Notes under the pieces: generated by a model
What the model was told of the DNA's origin: nothing
Database searches by the model: none
The model's input: only the letters and a program-made list of their open reading frames with translations
Made by a program: the position numbers and the translations under genes
Source of the DNA: Piliocolobus tephrosceles
Lineage: Eukaryota; Chordata; Mammalia; Primates; Cercopithecidae
Assembly (NCBI RefSeq): GCF_002776525.5
Contig: NC_045435.1
Coordinates: forward strand, 123,391,647 to 123,455,646
DNA length: 64,000 nucleotides
Direction of reading: 5' to 3'
Shown: positions 29,254 through 45,470 of the stretch, in pieces
Position numbering within the stretch: position 1 is the stretch's first letter
Layout: each line of letters opens with the position of its first letter

Positions 29254-30687
29254 TCTACTCCAAACAAAAATGCTTCAGAAAGTCAAAACTACAGCTCATT
29301 ACTTTTTTAAAAAAGTAAATTATTAAAGTAGAGTACATTTAATTATTTATCCTTATTTGAGAAATAAAATGTGCTCATTCAGCATTACATCTTTGTACTT
29401 TATTAAATGTCAGATGTCAAGTTTAGCATACGTTTCTGGGTTGCTTCAGACGTGAATCGTAAACTATTAACTATGTAAAAATCATCTTAAATTTGAGTTA
29501 TTATAATCTAGGTTATTCAACTGGTTTATCTGTGATATGAGTTTCCATATAGAAGAAGTAAAATATAAATAATCGGAGTGCACTAAATTTACTATTATTT
29601 TATGTTTAAGGAAATATCAACCAGGTAAGACTAATAAAACAGAAAGGTAAAGAAGGAGAACATTTTTATATGTTTACTGATTTTTACACATTGCACTCGT
29701 TTTTTCTTGTGCACTGTAAATAAACATGCTGCAATTCCTATGAAAATAAACTTGTGCTTAATGAAAATTGCACATAGTAATTGATATAAAATAAAAACAA
29801 CAAAGTGCTTTGGTGATGCAAACAAATAAGGAATAAATATTTTGAACATACAGATTTAGAAATTTATGCTAGGTTTACATAGGTTATCTACCTTCTATAA
29901 TTTCATACAGATATACAAGAAATTATTTTATTTGTAAAAAATCGATAAAACATTATTTTAAAAATATCTGTCTCCTTTGGGAGAATGAGATTATTCCACA
30001 TATTTGAAAATAATATAGATAGCTAAAAGGTCCTCTTCTTTATCCTCTTCCCTAATTCCTTTGCATTGCTAAGTCATAGATATATTTAAAGCTCCTATCA
30101 ATTGAGGTTTCATCTCCTTCAGAAAGCTTTCCTACAACCCTTTGTGAATAATTACTAAAATATCCAGACACTACAGATTCAACCAATGAAACATCCTTTA
30201 TGGTCTCAGAATTCCATCCCAGACAACTTGGAATGAGATCAGTGGCCATCCCTAAGCCACTAATCTGTGGAGTTCAAACACAAAATATTGCTAGAACAGA
30301 ACACCCAGGTATAGATTGCAGCAGTACATCCAACACACTGCTATTTATTGTAGGACACTCTGGAATACTCTATTAATGTTATGTGTCATTAATATCACCA
30401 TGTAGTGGGAGTCTCATTTAGGTTTTAGTTATCTTTTAGGTACCCAAGAATCAGGAGGTGGGAAAGATATCAAGAGTTACAAAGCTACATTGTAGAGAAC
30501 AAGGTCCATACAATTCTCTCTCTCTTTTCTTTTCTGCTCTTATACTCCTTTTCTCAAGTAGTCAGGAAGTCTAGGCTGCATTTCATTCCAGATATGATTG
30601 TCAGTTGCTTACCACATTATGCACATGACCATAATCTGTGCCTTGACTCAGCAAATTACATTTGCAATGAACTTCAAATAGAACATA
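29254..30687. other. Anonymous AT-rich sequence
   Basis: No gene, repeat family or RNA recognised on either strand. Confidence 0.42.
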
Positions 30688-30830
30688 AGCCTGTGGTAAT
30701 GGCATGTGATTGTGGTCCAACCTACTTGGGAGGCTGAGGTGAATCTTAAACCTACAGTTCAAGTGACCTTCAAGAGACCAACCTGGGCAATACAATGAGG
30801 AACTATCTCTTAATAAATTTAAAAAATTAC
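30688..30830 (+). mobile_element. Degenerate Alu left-monomer (FLAM-like)
   Basis: AGCCTGTGGTAATGGCATGT, CTACTTGGGAGGCTGAGGTG and AGAGACCAACCTGGGCAATA form one 7SL-derived monomer followed by an A/T-rich tail. The divergence suggests a free left Alu monomer or an old 7SL pseudogene. Confidence 0.65.
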
Positions 30831-30929
30831 ATATATAGTGCAATATACAGATCTTAAATATAATTTGAATAAATTTGACAGATGAACATATCCTTGCATT
30901 CAAAACTCTCATCAATGCCAGAAAGCATT

Positions 30930-31950
30930 TTCTTTTTTTCCATAAGTTGTACTTTTTATTTAAAATTTAAGCTTTTGCAATTAAGTCTTTGGACAATTGT
31001 GAATTACCTTTTGCAGGTGGTGTGAGGGAGGCGTCAACATTATTTTCTTTCCTCACATATTTACTAAATTTGTTGTAAGACTTTCCTTTCTGAATTATGT
31101 TACCAGGACAGCTTGTTGAAAATCAATTGACCAAATGAATAGAGGTTTAGTTCTCAGCTTTCTAACTTGTTCCATTGATCTTACTGTTTTTCAATAGGGC
31201 AAAACCATGCAATCTTTATCAATAAAACATTATGGAAAGATAGAAAATCAATAACACGATTACTCTAACTTTTTTTTTTTAAGATTGTTTTAAGATTTGG
31301 TATATAGTTTGGACTTTTGTAATACTGACTCAACTAATGCATTTCTACAAAAAATAGTCTGTTAAGATTTTGACTGGAATTGTTTTGAATATGAAGATCA
31401 ATTTGAGAAAAACTAGCATCTTAATATTGAGTCTTTGAATCTATGACTGTACTGTATTAGTTAGATACTCTTATTTATTTTATCATTGTTTTGTGGTTTA
31501 TTATGTAGAAGTCTTAAACATTTTTGTTGAATTTATTCCCAAGAACTAGAATTTTTATGCTACAATAAATGTTATTTTAAAATTTTATTATCTAATTATT
31601 GGGTTATAATATATAAAATCACAATTGACAATACATTCTGATCCTATAACCTGAAATATTCCTGATCCTCTAATATGACTAGTTATAGTAGTCATCTTAT
31701 AGATTCCTTAGACTTTTTAATGTAAATAATCATAATTTTTTAATAATGAGAGTATTACATTTCCCTTTCCAATCTTTATGCCTTTTATTTATTTTCTTGT
31801 TTTATGGCACTGGCTATGAGCTTCAGTAAATGCCTAAAAGAGTGTGTGAGAGTGCACATTTTTGACATCTATCTTACTTTAGTTTAGTCATTCAATATTT
31901 CCTAGGATTATAAGAAAATGTTCTAAACCCAATATAAGGTGTTTATTGGA
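30930..31950 (-). mobile_element. Old L1, antisense
   Basis: Passages such as TTGAATATGAAGATCAATTT, TTGTTGAATTTATTCCCAAG and CCTTTCCAATCTTTATGCCT are in the order of reverse-strand L1 ORF2. It is heavily diverged, with no open frame. Edges are approximate. Confidence 0.7.
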
Positions 31951-32407
31951 ACAGTTGGTAGTTTCAGTAAACAGCCATTAACCTGAAGCAATTATTTTAG
32001 TGCTTTTGAAGTAATTCCACTGGCAATATTTCTCTGTCTTTTTGTTTACCTGAAAATTCCCTTAATTCACATTCTCACTTTTATTTTTGTAATTTATATT
32101 GTTACAATTTCTTTTTAATTTTTTTCTTCAGGTGTATCTTTCATGAGAGTGGCCATAAGCCAAGAAAGCCATTCTCTATGAGAGCCCTGATCGAGAAAGC
32201 TAGGATTGTGTGTGGTCGGGTATGAGACAATAGAAAAATAAAACCACAATAAATGAAAATGAAATGGAAGAAATATATTACTTACATGTCCCAGATAGAA
32301 TAGGGGGGTTAGAGGAGGCTGAAGGGACGTTTGAAGGTAGCAAGAAGCTCAACCAGCAGGTAGTGTGTGTGTGTGTGTGTGTGTGTTTGTGTGTAATAGA
32401 GAGAGAA

Positions 32408-32439
<32 letters not shown>

Positions 32440-34690
32440 AGGTAAAAGGAAGAGAATTAGTGGGACTACGTCTTTATTAATGTTCATGGACATTATCCCT
32501 TAGGCTTTCTGTCTGAAGCTGTCAATTGGCTAGTTTAAAGAGGTCACATGTTAAGAGAGGAACTTATTTACATTGTTTTGATCAACTCCAAGTCATGGGG
32601 ATATGTTCGGATTTGAGTTAGTCAGATGAGGGATAAGTTGGCTATATCACAAACAACCACGCAGAGAAGGGAAGTTTTAACAAGGGCAAAAGTGATGAGG
32701 TATGATTGAGTTTCAAACAATTTATGTAGTCCCACAAATTACTGATCAACACTAGTGATCCCTTTATTTAATAAACTCAAAAGCTTCAATCTACATCTTG
32801 AGAATGATTTATTTGAACAGGTCTGTGTTCCCTCTGCCCATAGTTTTGTGACAGTCTTCAAAATACTTTTTGTCCTTCTTTCCTTTATTAACTTTTCTGT
32901 CTTCTAGTGTTCTCAATAGCACTGCACTGCCTAGACACAAAGCTCTTACTGACTCAAGTAGAATAGATTGCTTACTTAAATTTCAAAGCGGTCACCTCTA
33001 GAGCTTGTTATGGTTGTGAGTCAGTCTCTTTCACCACATTTCATGCTGTGGTAAAGGCTTCAACCCAAACCTTTTAATCATAGCAGGGAAGGATAGCTGG
33101 TATTGCCCAACTACGAGTTCTGAGTTAGCAGAAAAGCATGGCCAGAGACCACAGACTGCCTATTAACTGCTGTTGATCTTTTCAGCAGAGGAGTCAATGC
33201 AGTTTAAATGTCCTGCAATTGAAGGGCCAGGATAGCTTTAATGGATTCTTATGGATGGGCCTGCTAGACTTTTGTGCACTGAGATGATGGAACACTGCAC
33301 TAATTTCTGGACTGTCTGTGATTTTCTCCCTCATAAAATTTAGTCCAGCCAGCCTTGTGTGAGGGCTGCTGGCCACTCATTGTTATTTGTTTGATATTCT
33401 CAAATTTTGGTTGTTACATTGAAATGAACTTTTATGCTATTCTCAGAAAGGTAAAGAAAATTGATGCATAGTTAAGTGTCTCATATCTCCTATCCCCAAT
33501 CTAATAAAATATTGATGTTACATAATAAAATAGATGGCATCTTAGCACAGAGATATAATGTGCCATGCAACATTTCAAACAATCGAAGTAACCAACTTAC
33601 TCTTAAAAACCAAAAAGCATTCAAGAACATCCAGGGTACCTACTCTATACATTAAGTTAATCCCCAAGGTGGCCATTGCCATTGTTTAAGAGAAAATATT
33701 TTAAACATAACAGCTTTTTCTATGAGAGAATCATTTATGATACCTGGCAGTCTGTGATATCCATTACGTTTTATACTGTTGAGTATGATTTTATCACATT
33801 TTGAAATAATATTTGTCCTGAACATAGAACACAATTTTTCCTTTTAATGGCTGTTTTTGCTTGAAGTTGGTCATCACTTACTTTAAGGAGAATTGTTGTT
33901 TCATATTCCTTTGGCACAACATAAAGTTTAATAGAAACTGAAATGTCAAGAACATTACAAAAGTACTCCATATTTGCTTCAACTGTAGAATTAGCTATTT
34001 ACTTAATTATGGCTTTATCAGTCATAAAATACTACATGTTTCTAATATAAACTCCTCAATGAATAGTAGAGTGAACAGCTTTTGCTCTTACAATGCAGAA
34101 TTTTTCTGTGACTGTAGAAAAACATGAGATTTTCCTACACCAAGAAATGTGATTTAATCAGCCAAATATTAGCATAGGTAGAGCTGAATTTTGCTTTTAC
34201 TGTGAAATGCCTATGCATCAAAAAATAATCAAGTTGTAACAATAAGTTTCTTTATTGTTTTCCTATTTAAACATGTTTTTAGGAGGAGAAGATTTAAAAA
34301 TTAGTAGACAGGCAATAGAAATCAAAGTATGTGCATGTAGGACAATTTTGAATAACTGAAACAGGAAATGTGAATGTGCTCATTAAAAGAAATTCAATGA
34401 CAATGTCAGTAGATTCTATATAAAAGTGTTACATACAATAATTTAGGTTATGAGAGTAAAATTTAACCTTTTAAAAATATATTTATTTTAGTATGTTCTA
34501 ACTAATGAAATAAAATACTGACAGAATTGATATATTTTATGTATCTGGAATGAATTTTTATTATCTATTTTAAGAATTTTGTTCAATGAAAATTTTTTAT
34601 ACAGAATGCTTTGCCAGCTGTTTTGAAAAAGGATATTTATTTGTACAGAGATTATATCTCAATAAATGATCATCATAATTTTTTTTCTTT
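31951..34690. other. Anonymous sequence with a compound microsatellite
   Basis: Apart from the (GT)n(GA)n tract near 32363 nothing is recognised. Open stretches of about 60 codons at 33194-33376, 33652-33834 and 33771-33971 have no known domain. Confidence 0.42.
32363..32444. repeat. Compound (GT)n(GA)n microsatellite
   Basis: GT repeats at 32363-32393 are followed by imperfect GAGA/GAAA repeats at about 32398-32444. The two overlapping open frames here encode low-complexity artefacts. Confidence 0.93.
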
Positions 34691-34968
34691 TTTCTTTTTA
34701 TCTTTTTGAGATGCAGTCTCACTCTGTCTCCCAGGCTGGAATGTGGTGACATGATCTTGGCTCACTGCAACCTCCACCTCCCAGGTTTAAGTGATTCTCG
34801 TGTCTAGGCCTTATGCCTGGCTAATTTTCTGTTGTTGTTGCTGTTTTCAGTAGAGATGAGATTTCGCCACCTTGGCCAGGCTGGTCTCAAACTCCTGGCC
34901 TTAAGTGATCTACCTGCCTCTGCCTCCCAAACTGCTGGGATTACAGGCATGAGTCACCATGACCTGCC
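34691..34968 (-). mobile_element. Older Alu, antisense, internally deleted
   Basis: Reverse-complement Alu: TTTTTGAGATGCAGTCTCAC to CAGGCATGAGTCACCATGAC. The segment normally linking the right arm to the central linker (about 40 bp containing AGTAGCTGGGA) is missing near 34805. Confidence 0.9.
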
Positions 34969-37158
34969 AAAACTTTCTGAAACTGAGTATAATTTTAAAA
35001 TATATTTATATAATCTCTGTGTACTATTAGAGAACCAGTGCATTAAGAGACCATTGATTTTGTTTGCAGAATTTAATTTAAAATTCTGTGGTTTCACAAT
35101 TTTATATTTCTAATTCATGTTTAGCTGGTGTACCATACATTTAGAAATATATCTAATGAATAAATCACTAACATCTAACATGTACTAAGATCTTGTTATG
35201 AATTTGTCATTGATCAGGGTGATTAGATTTGCATAGCTAATTTCTTTCTCATAGTCATCCTTAAAGCTATGGATCATTATTCAGATTTACTGATGTGGAA
35301 ACTGACACTTGCATTGATTAAGTAAGTAACCTATAGCAAGTAATCTAGTTCCAAATAAATTCATTGAACTCCAAACCATCTAATGCATGGGGAGAGGAAG
35401 TAACAAGACCTCTCCTGCAGATTTTCATAAACTTGTGGTCCCTATCTAAGTCATCTCGTGCCTAGGACAAAAGAATTATTTAATCCAATTTTAATTATTG
35501 GTTTTTGGTATGTATTTAAATTCTGCCAATTCCCATTTTCCTTCCTAACTTTTTTTTCCATTGGCTAAGAGGAACCTTATGAAGAACACAAGTAAGCAAG
35601 TCCAATCATATGACACTGCTGTGAGCAATAAGCCTCATCAACTCAATGATTTATGACAGAACTGTCCTACCTTTTTAGCTGGGCAAGCTCAGAGTTCATG
35701 GCTTTTTCATGTCTTCATCATAAACTAATCCAGCTGTTTGAGTTCATTTCCTCTCAGCTGATTTTTTTTTCAGTGGATTGGGTAATTTCTAATTGAATTT
35801 TTTGCCCTAATATTGCTGATCCCATCTGTGCACTTCTCTAGAATCTTATATTGGCTTACTCTCCCCACACCCTACTCCATTCCATACTATCCAGTGCACA
35901 TTTTTGCAGCATTCCCAAAAGTCTACTTCTCCAGGTTAAACTATAATCACTCTTGGTGCCATACAGTACTGATGTGAGTCACAAGGTAGTCTGTTCATTC
36001 ATCTCCTTTATAGTACTGTTTTAGGACACAGGACTTTATTTATTTATTTATTTTTTTAAGCAATAGGAAAGACAAACATGTTTAATATAGAATATAGTAA
36101 ATGACTTAATTAAAAAGTGGCACAATTTCCACATCTCATTCTTGGGCACAAGTGTCAACTCTTACCCATTTAAAGCCTAATTCTACAGAGACTTGAATGG
36201 GGTTAATTTAGGACACATCCATGTATGGACGTGTGTATTTCTCAGTATATTTAAGCAGAGTACTTAGCAGCACAAAACACCTAGATTCACATTTGGTACT
36301 CTCAAATAGGAAAGCTATTGCCCTTATCTGCCTCTCCCCATCTCCAGGGGGATTAATTTTAAATTAAGAATTATAATCTACTGCTCAGCTTTTATAATTC
36401 CCAAACTTTAAAGCATATGTATATATGACCAACTGCTTTTGATCATGACCTCTCTGGAAGCAAAGATGGTATTTAATTATAGAGTGGGTTTAAAAGCCTC
36501 TGGGTTAACTTGTACTATTTCCTTTTACACTGGATTATAGACGGTCTGATTTATGGGACAAATTTACTTAGAAGTTGTTTAGAGTTTTTATTTCTCTCTC
36601 TCTTTTTTTGCTTGATTTATTGATCAACTTACATTTCAATTTTCTTAAAGTACTAAAGAACCCTGGGTAAAACCCGTTAATAAAGTAAATAATCTAATTC
36701 AATGTTTTGAGTAGTTAAAAGCTCAAGTCCACATTCAGCATCTTTGAACATTGAAAGATACCAGTAAAACCATATTATACTAGTTTAATCATAGGTAATC
36801 TATTGTTGTTTTTGTTATCTAAAATTTATGAAAAAGTTATGATATTTCCCAAACTTTTCACAAATATCAAATTATACAAAAGAAGACTTTCAATCTAAAA
36901 ATATCTTCTTTCTTGCACTTTTCACTTTTCTACTAGATTTACTTATTAAAATTTTATTTTTGAAAACTCTAAATTAGATTATTCTATTGTTTCAAATCCA
37001 GTTTTGCTGTTGGTATAACACGCAGACATTGTAGCATGACATGCAATGTCTTTATACACTGATGTTTCTTAATATTCTTACGTATTTTTTATCATTTACT
37101 ACAAACAATCTGTGTCCTATTTCTCCTTTTCATAAATGTCCCTACTAGTCTCCAAATC
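34969..37158. other. Anonymous AT-rich sequence
   Basis: No gene or repeat family recognised. A short (TTTA)n run lies at about 36037-36052. Confidence 0.42.
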
Positions 37159-39714
<2,556 letters not shown>

Positions 39715-42659
39715 CTCACTTCTGTTTTTTATACTTCACTTTCCTTTTCCTGACCATAAATCTCCAACCCTGCAGTAGCACTGTAGTTTCTATGAATCTG
39801 CTGTGATTCTGGGGGTTGCCTGAATCAGGAATTGTTCTTTAGTCAGTTAATCTCTGTTAAATTTTTGTAAAGTTTTTATTTTAAAACAAGGTAGATTTTA
39901 AAACAAATCTTTAATGTGGATCCTAAGCTCTTGCTCATTCCATCTCAAGGACCATAGAAAATTAAGTCTAAATTGGGAAAGTATATTACAGTTTTAAGTT
40001 AGATTTTCAGGACGTTGAATATTAAGTTAGTAATTTCTAACTAATATGTATATCTTTTTTCTGCAAAAACATTTAAACATTTTATTCTGCATGTTAATTT
40101 ATTTTAAACATATAATTTTGCTGATCATGAGCAAACTCACATGAATTGTCATGGAACACCTCATTCTGGACTCATAGTTTTAGTTCCCCGATTTCCAATT
40201 TCCTGAAGCTTGGAATACAAGTTTGAAATTAGGGAAATGTTTATGAAATTTTCATTCATTTTAATGTATGCCTAAAGTGACTAAAATTGGAAAAATAATG
40301 AGGTGGATAAGGGATATTCCAAGCAAAAGGCACACAGTTGGGGAAGAATCTTTGATGATAAAGAGTAATATCAAATAGAAGAGCACAGCTCTATCATGTT
40401 AATCAACACAGGGCTTATGTTGAAAATTAGTGAAACACAGTGTAAGAGATATGCACAAAGCAAGGTCAGGTAGATTTTAAAATAGAACTTTAGATATGGT
40501 ATGGAAGAAAAAAATACAGAAGCTCTGAGGCAGATAGAATTCATTTGATGTAGGGCTGAAATTGGAAGCTCAGACTGCAAATGTTAAGTATTTGTCTAAG
40601 GTTCTGTGGTTATTTCAACTTACTTTTGTGGGGCACATCACACCCCATTGGGAACAATAGGGATGGAGAAAAGGTATATAGACTGTATTAGACATGTAAA
40701 TAGTTGATCATTTCTTTCCATTGTAGGTGCTGAAAGTTGTGATACCTTTCCATACCCATCATAAAGCTCACAACTGATGCTGTCATAACAACAACAAAAC
40801 GGTTAACAAGAGAAAAGCATAACAATTTGATTAAATCAAATTTGTACATGATGTGGGAGACTTCAGAAATAAAGACCCAAAGACTCAGGGAAAATTATCC
40901 ATTTTTATGCTTGGATTCGATGAAAAATTGACAGCTGAGTAGAAATGTGATTGGACAAAAGGGTACGATCTAATGGTAGTGGACTGAGAAGGAGATCTAG
41001 CCAGACTTGTCTGTTTAGATTCTTCTTGGCTTCTCTATGTGGCATTCCTTCCTCCTAGCGTGGGGCAGAACCCCTCTGAAACGATAGAGAGAAGGAAGAA
41101 AGGAGAGAGAGACACCTTTCTAAATTTATAAGTAAACTTCTTTTTCTATCTATAAGCCAGGAGGTAAGTACAAATTAAATGTTGGTCTTCATTACCACCA
41201 GTAAAGTTCCTCAAACTGCTGCTAGGGAATTATTTAACATGCCACAGAGCTTTGCACTGTGAAGAAAGACTAAACAAAGAATATTTCTAAAAGACAATCT
41301 AAATGCCAAAATAATATTCAGCACAATATATCTTATGACAATGTTTCTCAAATTGTTATCCCTATACTATCTGAATCAGGATCACCTACAGTGCTTGATA
41401 AAATATACATATCTGGTCCTGCCACAAATTACTTGATGACACTTTTGAGGGGAGGGGAAAAATACCATTTTTTTTTTTTTTTTTTTTTTAGTGAAAATAT
41501 CACAGGTGATTGTTACGTTTGCAATGCTTCAGAATAGAACATTTGTTTTCAATGGTTAAGAATAGACCAATTAGGATATGCCTAGGTAGCTTATACATTA
41601 TGAAGAGCTGTTAATGAAAATTTGAATATTCAAACCTCTCACCAATTATTCCACAGAAGCATGGAAATGATATGGACTGATGAAAAAGAAAGATACTGGA
41701 GCTCCTTTAAAGAATGCTATCACACCATAAGTGGAAGTACTGTGGTAGAAGAGAGACTATAAAATATTAATGGACTATTGACCTGAGGTAGCAAAGGAAG
41801 ATAAAAACAAATTATCTGAGTGCATGAAAAAGCTGCCTGTCTCCACGGTGTGGAAAGAACTTCAATATTAACAACAATAGTGAGTAATCATTGTCTGAAC
41901 TACATTTTTCTTGTTACCATATCAGAATTGTATTTGTTTCAGTTTCAGAGAAAAAAAAATATGTATTATTTTAAATTTCATAATTATGTTTTCTGCAGTG
42001 TAAGAACAGTTCGCATGGAGAGGTGATTTGAAATATGCATCTTATTATCATTAAAAGTCTAGGAATTGTGGCTATCTTCATAAAACAGTCCAACAGTTGA
42101 ACTGTTTGGGAGTTTATTTGCTTGGTGTCTTAATTTTAAGTTACTAAAAAGTTGTACCTGCCCAAATGTTGTTCATGCCTGAAAATAATGTTCATTGAAC
42201 TTAAATTTTCCCATTCTAGACTCTGCACTTGGCAGCTTTGTGTTGCTCAAAAAAATCATATTGCCAAGAAAATTGGAGGCATAGATATTTATGGTTTCCA
42301 ATTTAAAGTAGAATCCTAGAGTTCTCAGTATTTCTTTTCATGGCATTATACCTCAAATAATAATTAAAAAAAATAAGTTTATCAGAAAACAAACAAACAA
42401 TGTGCATTTGTATTCACATTAATTCTTTTCATGGAACCCCTTTCTCTACTTCCTAATCCACAAAAAGATTTATTTTTTTAAATGAAGCTCTAATATTATG
42501 TGCTCAATGAAATTTATCTTGACTCTACCATTCTTCTCTCTTCCTTGAATTCATAATTAGTTGAAGTTGTATGTGTTTATAGCATATTTTATACATTTCT
42601 ATTTACACTTTAACTTGAAATATTTGGGAGCATATAAATCTTTCTCACTGGTCTTTGTG
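39715..42659. other. Anonymous sequence
   Basis: No coding gene recognised. The part around 40790-41180 (AAGAGAAAAGCATAACAATT to a GA-rich stretch at 41085-41115) has the look of an old interspersed repeat, but I cannot name it. Poly(T) at about 41468-41489. Confidence 0.4.
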
Positions 42660-43290
42660 ATCTAAAACTCAGGAACATTGTATGAATCATGTTTCCGTCT
42701 TCATGACCTCATTGGAGCTCAGAAACCAATACACCAAAATATGACACTTTGATGTGCTAAACTGAAGCAGCCTCAACAACTCTCTGATCTGAGCCTACGC
42801 TTTCTGTCTCTCAATCCTGCCTCTTCCAAAGAACAGGATGAAGTTGTTCTTGGAAGTTACCTTATCTGCTAAAGTCTGGATAGAACAAAAAAGAAAATAA
42901 GTATCTCTGGTCCCTTCTCTGTGCTGAATTCATATTGCAGGAAGACTGAAGTCTATCAACCCACCTGAAGAGACTTTGCTGACAAACCAGTGTTCTGCCA
43001 ACCCAGCAGACTTTGTCCCAGGTGACTGTATAGTCTTCAAGCCCATTGACTCCCTCTAAAAATTATTTACTATCCCCTAAAATCATCCACACTTTATATT
43101 TCCCTTTCCCTAAGAGAAGGGTATATAGCCATCTGTTCCCTATTGTGTGGTGTGGTAATCACTTTGTGATTCTCTTGTAAACATCAATAAATTTGTATCC
43201 CTTTATTGTATGAATCTATCTTTTGTCGCTTACTTTTCAGTGAAACTTGAGAGGGTGAAGGATAAAGTTTGCCCTTGGCCCGTACAGCCT
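42660..43290 (+). mobile_element. Old LTR, ERVL-like (LTR16-like)
   Basis: The 3' part contains AACATCAATAAATTTGTATC (polyadenylation signal AATAAA at 43187-43192), then ATCTTTTGTCGCTTACTTTT, GAGGGTGAAGGATAAAGTTT and CCTTGGCCCGTACA. This is an arrangement I associate with LTR16-like ERVL LTRs. The 5' boundary is unclear. Confidence 0.58.
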
Positions 43291-44489
43291 TTTATTTTCA
43301 AACCTAAGAAGTTCAGTGACTGACAGCACCATAATGAAACAGAGATTCAGTAAATGCTGTTTTAAAAAGTACATTAAATAACTGATGTAAATAGACCAAG
43401 ACAAGTTTTAATAATGTTATAATTGTGAAGAAAATTAAGTTGCATTAAATTAAATAATTATAGAGACAGCCTAGATAGCTAATTATATTTATATCTTACT
43501 CTCCCATTTACAGGTTTATTTTATTTTATTTTATTTTTTTTAACATTCTGGTATCTGTGGTCAGGTTTAAGTGAAGGAGTGCTATATTTTACTTTTTAAT
43601 CCAAATTTCTGATATGTCTCTCAATCTAGTAATATAAAACTATACTATTTTGTAAATAATTATATCTTAAATGTTCTATATAGTCCAAGGTGCATGCCTG
43701 GTGGATGCAAGTGTTTATAAGTTTCATTTTGCAAGAAAATTTGAAATCAAATTTATAAAGTAAGTTGACCTTTATAATTAACCATTTGAATTATGTTTTG
43801 CATGTGCCTAGTTAGGGGTTAATTATGAAAATGATAAAATTGATCATGTGTATTAAAATGTCATTACTAGATAATATAAATCAACAAATTTATTTCAGAA
43901 CACTCTGTGTTTAAATAATCAAAGTTTGTAATTTGTATCATAAGCCAAATATCTAAGACCATATCATTTTTTTCAAAAAGCAAATTTTCATTCTAGAATA
44001 TTTACTAGTTCTTATTTCTGAAAGTCACGTATCATGAGAACAACGAAATGACAAAAAATGAACTGACTGAGCATATTGTATCTAACTCCTTTTATATCTA
44101 ATTAAATATATTAAAGATATTTTTTCTTAATGTGATATTTATGCAATATATTCTTTAAAATATTTGTGTGGATAAATATATAAACACATGCACAGATACA
44201 CACACGTAGACTGACTCTACTACATTTAGTACTACATTTCATTAGTTTTTGCCATGTAAACTTCCTAATTATTGAAAAAAAGATCTTTTTCATCAGTTGC
44301 AAACATATAAACACTTTTGTTAAGTTCCAAAAACATGTCGATTATATTTAATCTCATCTTTCATTAGTTTAGAACAAAAATGCTACATTCTATCAGTTTA
44401 AATAATTTTATTTACCTTTTTCTGGATTTGTTTCAAAACGTGGTTAGTTCTTCAGTGTCATGCCTTTTTTGCTACTTAAAATTAGGGCA
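43291..44489. other. Anonymous AT-rich sequence
   Basis: A (TTTTA)n run lies at about 43516-43536. Nothing else recognised. Confidence 0.42.
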
Positions 44490-44955
44490 TGTTGGCAACT
44501 GAGAAAAGTGCAGAGGCAAAAAGGTCACCCTGACCTTCTTCCACCTTTCTTCTACTCGGAAGCATGGCTACAAAATAATTATTTCGCTTCCGTCACATGA
44601 AAGTAGATCATAAGACCCTCATTCCAAAAAGTACTGCCCAACGCCTGGAGGCCAAGAAGAATGTGAATAAACAAGCCTTGTTAATTTCCTCCCATTTCAT
44701 TACTATTAGGTTATACTTTTTATGTCCAATCATGTTCCTCTCTACAACTATCCACTTCTTTCTTCAGGCTTAGCATAAAAACCCAGCTTTCCCTGGCCTT
44801 TGAGTTTTTGTTTTAAAAATCTTCCATGTCATGTAAATCTTTGTTCAAATAAATTTGTTATGTTTTTCCTTTGTTATTATTTCTTTTGTTATAGGAGTGT
44901 CAACAACCACCCTTGCAATGAGTGAGGAAAGGGTATTACTTTTTCTCTCCCACAT
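44490..44955 (+). mobile_element. Old LTR, ERVL-like (LTR33-like)
   Basis: Contains GCTTAGCATAAAAACCCAGC, CATGTCATGTAAATCTTTGT, AATAAA (44848-44853) and TTTTGTTATAGGAGTGTCAA, ending near TTTCTCTCCCACA. This is the 3' layout of LTR33-like ERVL LTRs. Subfamily is uncertain. Confidence 0.58.
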
Positions 44956-45324
44956 CTAAGAAAGATAATTATTTTGTCTGGCACTTGAGTCAGTCTCAGT
45001 TTTAATAGTATATATTTAGTTGCATTACTTACTTTCTAATGTTACAAAGGAAATGAATAGTATTTTAGAAGGAAAAGTAGAAATATCAGGGAAAATATAT
45101 TTATAAATAAAATCAAATTCAGAGTAGAGTCATAATTGTCACTGGACACGAGAAACAAGTATTTTGATTTTATTGATGAATAAAGGAAAGCCAGATGAGA
45201 GTGACATAATCACAATATTTAGCAAGGAATAATTTGGGAACTCTCTTCCATATGAATAATATGAAGAGGGACCAGGGAAGGGGATTTGCATTCTTAAGAA
45301 ATAAATTGAACCAGGTGTGGTTTA
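44956..45324. other. Left flank of the provirus
   Basis: Anonymous AT-rich sequence up to the CTCTG target duplication. Nothing recognised. Confidence 0.5.
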
Positions 45325-45470
45325 CTCTGTGTTAGGGTCCACCCAACTGGACTGTTTCCCCGTCCCATAAACCTAATCCCAAAGGCCAAAAAGTAAACCC
45401 CCCTACCCCAAACCTACCTGTAACTGTCTGACTGGATGCCAGCTGTCCCAGAATGTGGTTAAGACATCTA

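Noticed and set aside
30688..30830. Possible 7SL RNA gene
   Set aside because: Too short and too diverged, with an A/T-rich tail; it fits a decayed Alu monomer better.
32264..32503. Open frames containing Val-Cys and Arg-Glu repeats
   Set aside because: They are translations of the (GT)n(GA)n microsatellite.
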